Assembly (NCBI GenBank): GCA_003246455.1
Contig: QKAF01000110.1
Span: forward strand, 62,001 to 126,000
Direction of reading: 5' to 3'
Source: Bacteroidota bacterium
GTDB lineage: Bacteria > Bacteroidota > Ignavibacteria > SZUA-365
Length of the DNA: 64,000 nt
Each line of letters opens with the position of its first letter. Position 1 is the first letter of the stretch. The notes beneath the pieces were generated by a model that saw only the letters and a list, made by a program, of their open reading frames with translations, made no database searches and was not told the origin of the DNA. Below, piece by piece: positions 1 to 8,172 of the stretch. A program made the position numbers and the translations under genes.

Positions 1-302
1 CCGCGATGGGCGGCGTAGATGCCATCGTCTTCACCGGAGGCATCGGGGAAAACAGCACGAAAGTGCGTGAGGCCGTCTGTTCGCAGCTCGAATTTCTCGG
101 TGTCGACTTCAGCGCCGATGCGAACAACAGCGGCCCGAAGGAACGCATCATCACCAGGGAAGGATCCCGCACCATCGTCGGTATCGTTCCCACGAACGAG
201 GAACTTGTCATTGCGCTCGACACCATGGCCATCGTGAACGGGCAGGTCCCGCCGTCCATGCGCAATATGAAGAAGAACCAGGTCCTCGATCCGGTAGAAT
301 AA
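1..302 (+). CDS. ackA: Acetate kinase, C-terminal part (gene begins before the window)
   Basis: This is the C-terminal end of acetate kinase, which interconverts acetyl phosphate plus ADP with acetate plus ATP in the cytoplasm. The reading frame is open to the left edge and its first complete codon in the window is at position 3. The segment GGVDAIVFTGGIGENS is the conserved acetate/propionate kinase block around the nucleotide site (family knowledge). NEELVIA near the end is also typical. A tail of about 20 residues rich in Met, Lys and Gln follows the usual end and is probably lineage-specific. The TAA stop lies 12 bp before the next gene. Whether pta lies upstream cannot be seen. Confidence 0.93.
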   Translation, partial: AMGGVDAIVFTGGIGENSTKVREAVCSQLEFLGVDFSADANNSGPKERIITREGSRTIVGIVPTNEELVIALDTMAIVNGQVPPSMRNMKKNQVLDPVE

Positions 303-314
303 GGCCGCGAACGA

Positions 315-1373
315 ATGGGACGCACACTGTCAGCACCGGATCCGTATCTCTACCCGGCACTCCGTGTGCGTCCCATTCGGTCAATACTCGTGATCAAGCC
401 TCGTGCAATCGGCGATGTCCTCCTCAGCACGGTGGTTCTTCCCAATCTCCGCACTGCTTTCCCCGATGCCGCCATTTCCTTCCTGACAGAGAAAGCCGCA
501 GCCGACATCATCCGAGACAATCCGTTCGTCGACGAGCCGATCGTATTCGATGCATCGAACGACAGCTTCCTGAAACTGCTGCTGCGTCTTCGCCGGGCTC
601 GATACGATCTCGTGTTCGATCTTTTCTGCAACCCGCGCTCGGCCCAGATGACCTGGGCCACCGGCGCAGCCATTCGCGTCGGATATCCTTTCCGGGGGCG
701 TGCATGGGCATACAACGTTCATGTGCAGACACGCGCCGATCGCATTCACAATACCGAATTCAACCTCGATGCGCTCGCGCGACTGGAGATTCCGATAACG
801 GAACGCCGTCTCTGCTTTCCGCTGCCGGCGGAACGCGTGAAGCAGTTCAAGAGCGTCACCGCGCCCTTCCGAACCCGAAAAGGTCCATTGATCGCCCTGA
901 ACTCGAGCGGGACGTGGGAAAGCAAGCGATGGGGGCTCGAGCATTTTGCGCAGTTGGGCGATCTCCTCATCGAGCGTCTCGATGCGAACGTGCTTCTGCT
1001 CTGGGGTCCCGGTGAGGAAGCCGACGTTGCCCGGATCGAGAAAGCGATGACGCATCGTCCGGTGGCAGCGCCCCGCACTCGAATCGGTGAACTCGGCGCC
1101 CTGCTGGCCTGCTGTGATTTCACCATCAGCAATGATTCCGGTCCGATGCACATTTCCGCAGCAGTCGGCACCCCGACACTGGGGATTTTCGGACCGACAA
1201 ACCCGTACCTGCAGGGCCCGTTTCACCCGTCGAGCGCATGGGTACGGCTCGAAGGTCTTGACTGCCTCGGCTGCAATCTTACCGCTTGTGAAATAGGAAA
1301 TATCTGCATGCGCGACCTCGACGTGAACACCGTCTATAACGCTTTTCTCTCCCTGGCCGGAATAGCTCAATGA
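315..1373 (+). CDS. Glycosyltransferase family 9 (heptosyltransferase-like)
   Basis: 352 residues with the GT-B fold features of GT9, the family of ADP-heptose:LPS heptosyltransferases. The N-terminal block ILVIKPRAIGDVLLSTVVLP (residues about 24-43) matches the family start. The acceptor-side motif NSSGTWESKRW and the C-terminal donor-binding block ISNDSGPMHISAAVGTPTLG with FGPTNP are diagnostic. It probably adds a heptose or related sugar to LPS core or a surface glycan at the inner face of the inner membrane; the exact sugar cannot be read from sequence. The start has an AAGG about 10 bases upstream. Its stop overlaps the next start (ATGA), so the small lipoprotein downstream is translationally coupled. 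Confidence 0.9.
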   Translation: MGRTLSAPDPYLYPALRVRPIRSILVIKPRAIGDVLLSTVVLPNLRTAFPDAAISFLTEKAAADIIRDNPFVDEPIVFDASNDSFLKLLLRLRRARYDLVFDLFCNPRSAQMTWATGAAIRVGYPFRGRAWAYNVHVQTRADRIHNTEFNLDALARLEIPITERRLCFPLPAERVKQFKSVTAPFRTRKGPLIALNSSGTWESKRWGLEHFAQLGDLLIERLDANVLLLWGPGEEADVARIEKAMTHRPVAAPRTRIGELGALLACCDFTISNDSGPMHISAAVGTPTLGIFGPTNPYLQGPFHPSSAWVRLEGLDCLGCNLTACEIGNICMRDLDVNTVYNAFLSLAGIAQ

Positions 1374-1762
1374 GTTCCCACTACCCACACCCCAGCATGC
1401 GCTTCCTCCGCGGTGTCATCGTGTCCCTGACGTTGATCCTGCTCATCGGGAGTTTTTCTGCCTGCGATGACGCGGCAAGTCCGGAGGAACCGATAAGTAT
1501 CCGCATCACCCAGCCTGCAGACAGTCAGGTCGTCAGCGGAACGGTGCTGAGGATCCTTACGGAAACCTCATCCCAATGCGGCTGCAATTCGCACGTCGAG
1601 TTTTATGTCGACGGCGTCCACATGTATTCGCATTATCAACCGTTTTATTATTACGACTGGAATATCTCCGCCCTCACCGGCGAACATGTCGTCAGAGCGA
1701 CGCTGGTGGTCACCGACCACGGTGAGGCCAGCGATTCCGTACGGGTCTTCATAGAGCGATGA
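1370..1762 (+). CDS. Small lipoprotein with one bacterial Ig-like domain
   Basis: 130 residues. A hydrophobic stretch (LTLILLIGS) ends in a lipobox, FSAC, so the mature protein would start at Cys32 and be lipid-anchored. The rest, about 95 residues, resembles a single bacterial Ig-fold repeat: ISIRITQPADSQVVSGTVLR, then HVEFYVDGVH, and HVVRATLVVTDHG with SDSVRVFI at the end. Such domains bind or space surface components; no catalytic residues are seen. Met10 at 1397 is an alternative start giving a more normal signal-peptide length, but the annotated ATG overlaps the glycosyltransferase stop. The role is unknown; coupling to a GT9 enzyme hints at envelope assembly. Confidence 0.72.
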   Translation: MSSHYPHPSMRFLRGVIVSLTLILLIGSFSACDDAASPEEPISIRITQPADSQVVSGTVLRILTETSSQCGCNSHVEFYVDGVHMYSHYQPFYYYDWNISALTGEHVVRATLVVTDHGEASDSVRVFIER

Positions 1763-1789
1763 TATCGGACCCCTCCGGTGCCGCCCTTC

Positions 1790-3256
1790 CTATTCCCTGA
1801 TCGCAGCGGTTTTCCCCAACCCCTCGATCAGCGGAAGCACTTTCCCCTGATCCCCGAGAACAACGGTCGACATCTTCCCCGGCTGGAGCAATTCCGCCGC
1901 GACACGCTGCACGTCTGCCGCACGTACCGCGAGAATCTGTTCCCGCATGGAAAACTGTTTCTCCAACGGAATCTGATACACCGCTGCCTCTTTCAGGAGA
2001 CTCTGCAGATTTCGATTCGACGCGAATGTCAGTGCGTCACCGGCGAGAACGTTCTTCCGTGCCTCTGCCAGTGCGGTTTCCGTCACCCCGTTGCGCGCCG
2101 TTTCAACGAGCAGGTCTTCGATGAAGGTCAGCACGCTGTCGGTGACGATCGGGGACGCGGAGCCGGATATCATGAAATAGCTGCAGTCTTTCGAGAACGC
2201 GACCGCGGTGGTGAAATTCGGCGAGATCAGGTGTTTTCCCCAGAGTGTTTCCCGCAGCAGCGCGTGCGCGCCTTCGCCGAGAACGCTGTTGAGCAGCATG
2301 AGCGGAGCGAAGTTCCGGTCATTCCGCGAACCTATCGCATGGCCGAGACGGAAATATGTCAGCCCGTTCGGGGTGGTGGAGTCGGAGAGCAGAAGGACGG
2401 AATTCGGCGCGACACCGTCCCCTGCCGCGTCCGCGGCGGCGATGACAGTATTCCCGCGTGTCCACTTTCCGAAAGCCTCAATCAGCGCGGTTTTCACGAA
2501 GCGGTAATCGAGGTTTCCCGTGATGATCACTGTCGTCCGCTGCGGCTGATACCGGCTGGAATGAAACGCGCGGAGTTTTTCCAGCGTCAGCGCCTGCACC
2601 TCTTCCTCTGTCGGCAGCAGTGACCGCGACAGCGTCGAATTTTCACCGCAGATCCGCTTCACGGCAGCGATGGTAGCTTTTTCACCGCTGGAGCTGTTGC
2701 GAAACAGACGCACGGCTGCGTCGCGTTGCAGGCGGAGCAGATCCTGTGCCGGGAACTGCGGTGCCGATACCGCATCGGCCAGTACGCCCAGCGTTTCGCT
2801 GAAGTTCTTCGTCAGCGTCTTCCCGTAGACCTGGGAATAATCATAGTGCGTGTAAGGAACGACGATGCTTCCGAGCTGCGTCAGGTAATTGACGATCATC
2901 TCCCCGCTGCGGTTGCTGCTGCCGGCGAGGAGGAGCTGACTCACGCCGTATGCGACACCATGCGCGTCCTCGGGTTCGGTAATGATCCCCGCGTCGACAA
3001 TGATGTTGATTTCCGCGAGAGGCAGATCATTGACGCGCGTGAAATAAATCTTCACGCCGTTCGGGAGACTGTCACGCAGAACGACAGGAACGGTCTGCTG
3101 AATCGTTCCTGACGGACCGGGGAGCGTTCCGCTGCGCCACTGTGCCAGCGCCTGCCCTGCTCCGTCGGGAATCGTGGTCAGCAGAAACGCGGCTGTCAGA
3201 AAAGAGGAGATGAACGTTGTCCGAAACAAGGGGCGATGCGATGTCATCCGATGCAT
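1790..3256 (-). CDS. Secreted M16-family (insulinase-fold) protein lacking the HxxEH zinc site
   Basis: 488 residues with an N-terminal signal peptide (TTFISSFLTAAFLLTTI). The M16 plan is clear: LRDSLPNGVKIYFTRVNDLP opens the first domain and LRAFHSSRYQPQRTTVIITG is the family's first-domain end. The catalytic motif HxxEH should sit where GVAYGVSQLLLAGSS is found; neither His nor Glu is present. It therefore resembles the non-catalytic beta subunit of two-chain M16B peptidases, acting in the periplasm. No active partner lies beside it; the partner may be elsewhere or this may be a scaffold. It is the last gene of the hisS group, starting 3 bp after the previous stop. Met4 at 3247 is an alternative start. 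Confidence 0.82.
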   Translation of the reverse strand: MHRMTSHRPLFRTTFISSFLTAAFLLTTIPDGAGQALAQWRSGTLPGPSGTIQQTVPVVLRDSLPNGVKIYFTRVNDLPLAEINIIVDAGIITEPEDAHGVAYGVSQLLLAGSSNRSGEMIVNYLTQLGSIVVPYTHYDYSQVYGKTLTKNFSETLGVLADAVSAPQFPAQDLLRLQRDAAVRLFRNSSSGEKATIAAVKRICGENSTLSRSLLPTEEEVQALTLEKLRAFHSSRYQPQRTTVIITGNLDYRFVKTALIEAFGKWTRGNTVIAAADAAGDGVAPNSVLLLSDSTTPNGLTYFRLGHAIGSRNDRNFAPLMLLNSVLGEGAHALLRETLWGKHLISPNFTTAVAFSKDCSYFMISGSASPIVTDSVLTFIEDLLVETARNGVTETALAEARKNVLAGDALTFASNRNLQSLLKEAAVYQIPLEKQFSMREQILAVRAADVQRVAAELLQPGKMSTVVLGDQGKVLPLIEGLGKTAAIRE

Positions 3257-3259
3257 GAT

Positions 3260-3658
3260 TTATTCATTACTGATGAGGACGTTAAGAAAATGATCGTCTT
3301 CCCCGATTCCCTTCAGAAGCCGAGGTCCCCGCTCCCCGAGACTGAGACGGAAATTGTTCGCGATATCGCCCGGCTTGATGACGGAAACGTCAAAACTGCC
3401 GCTGAGATCGAAAAGGTCCACCGCCGTTTCCGCGACTCCTACACCGGGCAGCAGCCCCTTGGCTTTCAGTCCCCGGAGTGCGAATACCAGGCGTCCTTTT
3501 TCGACGGTATTCTCGATGGCGATGTTGTACTGGAAATGATTGAATTCCTCGGTGGTCCGGAATCGGAACCGAATGCAGTCACGGCGCTTCTCTGAGCTGT
3601 AGGCGGGAAACACCTCCAGCGTGTACTCGATCGGTCCCTTGTCTATGCGCGGAAACAT
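3260..3658 (-). CDS. Hypothetical protein, 132 aa
   Basis: I do not recognise this protein. It has no signal peptide or membrane segment, so it is probably cytoplasmic. The sequence alternates short beta-like stretches (IEYTLEVFPAY, CIRFRFRTTEEF, RLVFALRGLKAKG) with charged loops, suggesting a small beta sandwich. A GGAGGA about 6 bases before the ATG supports the start. It lies 20 bp downstream of hisS and 3 bp upstream of the M16-like gene, so it is almost certainly co-transcribed with both. That position between a tRNA synthetase and a secreted M16 protein gives no clear functional hint. Confidence 0.7.
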   Translation of the reverse strand: MFPRIDKGPIEYTLEVFPAYSSEKRRDCIRFRFRTTEEFNHFQYNIAIENTVEKGRLVFALRGLKAKGLLPGVGVAETAVDLFDLSGSFDVSVIKPGDIANNFRLSLGERGPRLLKGIGEDDHFLNVLISNE

Positions 3659-3678
3659 TCTTCCTCCGAAGTGCGGCT

Positions 3679-4938
3679 CTAGTTTGCAATATCCTGTATA
3701 AAGTAGTCAGCGAGGCGGGTAAACTCAACGGACTCCTGAGTGCCCTTCCGCATGTCCTTCACCTGCGCCTGTCCTGCCTCCAACTCACTCTCTCCGACGA
3801 TCGCGACATAGGGACAGGAGAGTTTGTTCGCCTCGCGCATCTGCGCCTTGAGACTGCGTCCCGCATAGTCGATTTCAGCTGCGATTCCCTTCCGGCGCAG
3901 CGCGATTGCCGTCTGAAATGCCCATGACCGTGACGCGTCGTCCATGCCCACGATGTAGACTGTCGGTGTCGACACGGGAAATTCGTAGCCGTTTTTTTCC
4001 ATCACCATGAGCAGGCGTTCGATGCCGGCGGCGAATCCAACCGCGGGGGTGTACTTCCCGCCCAGCTGTTCGACAAGCCCGTCGTACCGTCCGCCTCCGC
4101 CGAGCGCATCCTGCGACCCGAGATCCGTGCTGACGAATTCGAATGCCGTCATCGTATAGTAATCCAGTCCGCGCACCAGCCGGGGATCGAGTTCGTAGGC
4201 GATGCCGAGCGCGTCCAGCAGCGCACGGGTGCGTTCGAAGTGCACGCGCGATTCTTCGGAGAGGTAATCGACGATAAGCGGCGCGCCGGCGGTTGCTTCT
4301 CGGTCGCGCTCATCCTTCGAATCGAGCACACGCATGGGATTGGTTTCCGTCCGCCGCTGGCTCTCGGGCGACAGCTGGTCGAAAACACCGCGGAGGAATT
4401 CCTGCAGCGCTTCCCGGTAGCGCGGACGGCACGTCGGGTCTCCGACCGAATTCAGTTTCAGCGAATAGGAAATCCCTAGCCTGTCATAAATGGCAGCGGC
4501 GATCGCGATGATTTCCGCATCGCATTCCGGTCCCTGCTGGCCGATGCTCTCGAATCCGTACTGATGAAACTGGCGGAAGCGGCCGGCCTGCGGACGTTCC
4601 TGCCGGAACATCGGACCGATGTAATACAGCTTGTTGAGCGAGGTCTGCTCGCCCATGCTGTGCTGAATGAAAGATCGTATCACCGAGGCGGTCATCTCGG
4701 GGCGGAGCGTGAGACTGCTGCCACCCTTATCGGTGAAGGTATACATCTCCTTTCCCACGACATCGGTTTCCTCGCCGATGCCGCGTGCGAAGACCGCGGT
4801 CTCCTCGAACATCGGGGTGCGGATTTCCGCGTACCGATATAGGTCCATCACTTCCCGGATCACACGTTCCACATGCTGCCATGCGACGGTGTCCTGCGGG
4901 AGCAGATCCTTTGTGCCTTTTACCGATTTGTAAGCCAT
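3679..4938 (-). CDS. hisS: Histidyl-tRNA synthetase
   Basis: 419 residues from the ATG giving MAYKSVKGTKDLLP; a GTG 12 bases further upstream is possible but less family-like. The class II synthetase attaches histidine to tRNA-His in the cytoplasm. Motif 2 is seen in MFRQERPQAGRFRQFHQYGF, and the histidine-specific block LVRGLDYYTMTAFEF follows at about residues 255-270. The C-terminal anticodon-binding domain begins near TVYIVGMDDASR, and YAGRSLKAQMREANKL is its conserved helix. It is separated from the PTS IIA gene by 97 bp that hold a strong terminator-like hairpin. The two genes downstream follow without room for a promoter. Confidence 0.97.
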   Translation of the reverse strand: MAYKSVKGTKDLLPQDTVAWQHVERVIREVMDLYRYAEIRTPMFEETAVFARGIGEETDVVGKEMYTFTDKGGSSLTLRPEMTASVIRSFIQHSMGEQTSLNKLYYIGPMFRQERPQAGRFRQFHQYGFESIGQQGPECDAEIIAIAAAIYDRLGISYSLKLNSVGDPTCRPRYREALQEFLRGVFDQLSPESQRRTETNPMRVLDSKDERDREATAGAPLIVDYLSEESRVHFERTRALLDALGIAYELDPRLVRGLDYYTMTAFEFVSTDLGSQDALGGGGRYDGLVEQLGGKYTPAVGFAAGIERLLMVMEKNGYEFPVSTPTVYIVGMDDASRSWAFQTAIALRRKGIAAEIDYAGRSLKAQMREANKLSCPYVAIVGESELEAGQAQVKDMRKGTQESVEFTRLADYFIQDIAN

Positions 4939-4968
4939 GATTCCAACCACACGCAGTTTCAGGGTTCA

Positions 4969-4996
4969 AGAAAAAGGCACGCCAGCGGCATGCCTT
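4969..4996 (-). terminator. Intrinsic terminator or attenuator in the hisS leader
   Basis: Read on the minus strand, a 10-bp stem (AAGGCATGCC pairing with GGCGTGCCTT, one T-G pair, loop GCT) is followed directly by a T-run. It lies 38 bp after the PTS IIA stop and about 30 bp before the hisS ATG. It could simply end the upstream transcript. Because almost no room remains for a promoter between it and hisS, it could also act as an attenuator. A second hairpin, CTCTGC-GTT-GCAGAG at 5020-5034, sits just upstream. Confidence 0.7.
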
Positions 4997-5035
4997 CATT
5001 TCAGAAATATTGGGTTCGGCTCTGCAACGCAGAGA

Positions 5036-5506
5036 CTAGACGTCGAGGTAGTTCATTTCCTCTTCGCGAAGAATCTCGAGGATCTGTGCGGAGGATTCGG
5101 CGTTCAGCAGCCGTGTCCGAAGTTCTTCCTTGTTCATCAGGCGGGAGATCCGGCTCAGCAGCTTGATATGCGCGCCGACCAGGCTGTCCTTGCCGATTAA
5201 CAGGAAGAGCAGACGCACGGGCTCGTGATCCAGCGACTGGTAGTCGATCGGCTGACGGGTGACACCGAACGCCGCGACGATATCGGACACGGCATCCGTC
5301 TTCCCGTGAGGAATGGCAAAGCCCTTGCCGACGCCGGTCGACATGATTTTTTCTCTTTCGAATATTGCCTGACGAACCTTATCGATATCCTTGATCTTTT
5401 GCGATTTCACGGCGAGATCGATGATGGCATTGATGACATCTTCCTTGGTCTCACCGGGGATGTTTACCTGAATCAGGTCTTCCGTCAGAATGCTGGTGAT
5501 TTTCAT
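5036..5506 (-). CDS. PTS fructose/nitrogen-type IIA domain protein (EIIA-Ntr-like)
   Basis: 156 residues forming a single PTS EIIA-2 domain, normally phosphorylated by HPr or NPr. The phosphorylation histidine is in GKGFAIPHGKTD (about residue 68), and LLFLLIGKDSLVGAHIKLLS is the conserved C-terminal block. Standalone EIIA-2 proteins like PtsN usually regulate metabolism or potassium transport rather than move sugar; no EIIB or EIIC partner is visible here. The gene starts 44 bp downstream of the sugar nucleotidyltransferase/phosphohexomutase gene and is probably co-transcribed with it. A hairpin terminator follows its stop. Confidence 0.9.
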   Translation of the reverse strand: MKITSILTEDLIQVNIPGETKEDVINAIIDLAVKSQKIKDIDKVRQAIFEREKIMSTGVGKGFAIPHGKTDAVSDIVAAFGVTRQPIDYQSLDHEPVRLLFLLIGKDSLVGAHIKLLSRISRLMNKEELRTRLLNAESSAQILEILREEEMNYLDV

Positions 5507-5550
5507 AAGAAAAGGGTCTGTTCTTCAGTGACGAGATATGTCCTGCAAAT

Positions 5551-8070
5551 TTACGCATTGTCGCGCCATTGAACAACTCTTTCCTCATACTCCGAGGCGA
5601 GCCGATTCGCTTCCTCTTTCGTGCCGGCCTCGGCGTATACCATGAAGACCTCGTGTTCCTTGCTCGGCACGAGCAGTACCCAGGTATCGCGTGAGAAAAG
5701 AATTTTGATTCCGTCGATGAGCACGCGGTCGTGGTTCTCCGAAGCGTTCATCGCAAAGCGCATGACCCTGCCCTTGGCCTGCCACGGGCAGGGCACCGTC
5801 CGGGAAGACCGATAGAGGCGCGGCATCGCGCGATCGACCTCGCCGATCCGTGTTCCCGTTACCGCCATCATCTCGAGAATTTTCGCGACACTGTACATCG
5901 CGTCCGTCGCGAAAAGAAACTCCGGAAAAATGAATCCGCCCCGTGTCCCGGCGACAAAATCGATTTCCGGATCCGAAAGGACGGCATTCATCATCCCGCC
6001 GTGCGTGTTCGGCGTCCGCACCAGCTCCACGCCGTATTCCTCCGCGAGCATATCCATTTCCGAGGATGCCGCTACAGGACAGGCCATTTTTCTGATCGGC
6101 GTCCCCTGCGTCCGTCGCGCTTCGAGTGCGAGCCTGGTAATGACGGTGGCCACCCGGTCTTCCTCGAGGAAGGACCCGTTCTCGTCCGCGAGAAAGACTT
6201 TCTCCCCTCCCGCGTCGAGGAGGATGCCGAGATCGCTGCCGAGCGACCGTACGATGCCGGATACATGCTGACAGGCCGCGGAGAATTCCTCTCGCGAACG
6301 CGTCAGCCGGGTACGGTCGATATACGCGTTCAGGGAAACGACCTCCGCGCCGAGTTTGCCGAGGATGTTCGGGAAGATCGACGAGGCGATGCCGTAGGAA
6401 TAGTCGATGACGATCTTGAACGACTTGCTCGACACCAGTTCGTGGTTGAGCGTCGAGAGGAAGCGTTCACGGTAAGCCTCCGTGGTACGTTCGGGGAAGT
6501 ACATCGAACCGATCACGTCATATTCGGCACGCAGAAAATCCTCCGAGAAGAAATGCCGCTCGATCGCCTTGGTTCTCTTGCTCGACAGATCCTGTCCGTC
6601 GGCATCGAAGAAGATGATGTCCATCGAACGCTTGTCGAAGGGAGATTTCCGGACGTGGAAACCGGCCATGTACTTCCCGCTGCGAAGCACCTGACGGACC
6701 ATCGGGATGGCCGTCGTCTGCATGTCATGCACATTCACGCCGGAGGACATCAATCCCGCGGCGATCGCCCGTTTGATCATGCGCGAAGCGTTGTCCGGAT
6801 CCCGCGATGCGAGGACCTGCCCGCCTTCCCCGAGCGCAGCACCGAGGCACGCACCCAGTTTCGCGCCGAATTCCGGGTTGATCTCGATATTGGCCGTGCC
6901 GGTAATGCGCGCATCCGCGAACAGCTCTCGAAGCCATTTGTCCTCCCAGACCAGGGATTTTGAAAGTACCGCGCCATCCTGCACGACTTTCTCCGGCCAG
7001 AGCTTGATATTCGAGAGCAGCGACGCGTCACGCCCGATGTTGCAGCGATCGCTGATGAAGACATTGTCCGCGACCGTCGCTCCGGCATGCAGTATGGAAT
7101 CGAAACCGACGACGGAGTTCGAGATCTGCACCGACTGCTCGAGCGTGCAGCCGTTCCAGATCACGGAATTGAGAATGACGGCGCCGTCGTGAACGGTCAC
7201 GTTGTCCCCGATGACGCTGTTGATGATCTTCGCCGAATCGGCAACACGGGCGTTCTTTCCAATCACCACACGTCCGCTCCAGTGCGAGCGATCAGCCGGT
7301 ACGATGCTTCCGTTTCCGACATAGACCTCGTTTTCCCGCGTACCGTCGATTTCCACCTTCACCGCGCCCGTGAGGCAGTCCATGCTCGCCTCGTGATATT
7401 CCCCGAGATTGCCGACATCGCGCCAGTATCCGTCCGAGATGTACCCGCACAGCTTTTTCCCTTCCTGCATCATCAGCGGGAAAAGGTTCTTGCTGAAATC
7501 GTAATCTTCTTTGTAGGGGATCATTTCAAGGACGCTGTTCTCGAGAATATAAATGCCGGTGTTGATCGTGTCGCTGAATACCTCACCCCATGACGGCTTC
7601 TCGAGAAAGCGGGTGATGTTCCCGTCTTCGTCCACAATGACGACGCCGAACTGGAGAGGATTCGGAACCCGTGTGAGTACGATCGTCGCATCCGCACCCT
7701 TCTCCTCGTGAAAACGGATCGCCTCGCTCAGGTCAAAATCGGTGAGGACATCGCCGCTGATGATGAGCACACGATCCTTTCCGATTTTATCGTAGGCGTT
7801 ACGGACGCTGCCCGCCGTCCCGAAATCCGCCTCTGCGTGCGTGTACTGCATCGATATTCCGAATTCTTTCCCCTCGGAGAAAAAATTCCGGATGACGTTC
7901 GGATGGTAGAACAACAGGGAGATGATATCGGTGAAGCCGTGTTTCTTCAGCAAATCGACGATATGCAGCATCATGGGTCGATTTACCATGGGAACCATGG
8001 GCTTCGGGATATTGCAGGTCAGCGGGCGCAGCCGGGTGCCGAATCCGCCTGCCATAATGACAGCTTTCAT
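5551..8070 (-). CDS. NDP-sugar pyrophosphorylase / phosphohexomutase fusion (mannose-1-phosphate guanylyltransferase-like)
   Basis: 839 residues from the ATG at 8070, which gives MKAVIMAGGFGTRLRPLTCN, the nucleotidyltransferase signature; longer in-frame starts add no family sequence. Domains in order: nucleotidyltransferase (1-235), left-handed beta-helix hexapeptide repeats (about 255-375, e.g. NSVIGDNVTVHDGAVILNSV), and an alpha-D-phosphohexomutase-like domain (about 380-830). It should form an activated sugar such as GDP-mannose for glycan synthesis in the cytoplasm. The mutase domain lacks the canonical phosphoserine loop (TxSHNP); at that place it has AGFHVRKSPFDKRSMDIIFF. Similar variants are, to my knowledge, usual in this fused family, so true mutase activity is uncertain. 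It is first in a likely operon with the PTS IIA gene. Confidence 0.88.
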   Translation of the reverse strand: MKAVIMAGGFGTRLRPLTCNIPKPMVPMVNRPMMLHIVDLLKKHGFTDIISLLFYHPNVIRNFFSEGKEFGISMQYTHAEADFGTAGSVRNAYDKIGKDRVLIISGDVLTDFDLSEAIRFHEEKGADATIVLTRVPNPLQFGVVIVDEDGNITRFLEKPSWGEVFSDTINTGIYILENSVLEMIPYKEDYDFSKNLFPLMMQEGKKLCGYISDGYWRDVGNLGEYHEASMDCLTGAVKVEIDGTRENEVYVGNGSIVPADRSHWSGRVVIGKNARVADSAKIINSVIGDNVTVHDGAVILNSVIWNGCTLEQSVQISNSVVGFDSILHAGATVADNVFISDRCNIGRDASLLSNIKLWPEKVVQDGAVLSKSLVWEDKWLRELFADARITGTANIEINPEFGAKLGACLGAALGEGGQVLASRDPDNASRMIKRAIAAGLMSSGVNVHDMQTTAIPMVRQVLRSGKYMAGFHVRKSPFDKRSMDIIFFDADGQDLSSKRTKAIERHFFSEDFLRAEYDVIGSMYFPERTTEAYRERFLSTLNHELVSSKSFKIVIDYSYGIASSIFPNILGKLGAEVVSLNAYIDRTRLTRSREEFSAACQHVSGIVRSLGSDLGILLDAGGEKVFLADENGSFLEEDRVATVITRLALEARRTQGTPIRKMACPVAASSEMDMLAEEYGVELVRTPNTHGGMMNAVLSDPEIDFVAGTRGGFIFPEFLFATDAMYSVAKILEMMAVTGTRIGEVDRAMPRLYRSSRTVPCPWQAKGRVMRFAMNASENHDRVLIDGIKILFSRDTWVLLVPSKEHEVFMVYAEAGTKEEANRLASEYEERVVQWRDNA

Positions 8071-8117
8071 AGATATCAGGATTTGATGGACGTAAAATGC
8101 AGGTTTATTGAAGCTAC

Positions 8118-8146
8118 GAAAATGCCCTCCTGCGTGCAAGAGGGCA
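8118..8146 (-). terminator. Intrinsic terminator after the metG-lipoprotein pair
   Basis: On the minus strand, stem TGCCCTC/GAGGGCA with a 10-base loop is followed by TTTTC. It lies 26 bp beyond the lipoprotein stop and before the next gene's ATG, so it separates the metG unit from the sugar-nucleotide unit. Confidence 0.7.
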
Positions 8147-8172
8147 GAATTTCCATCCGTGTTAGAAGGCTG

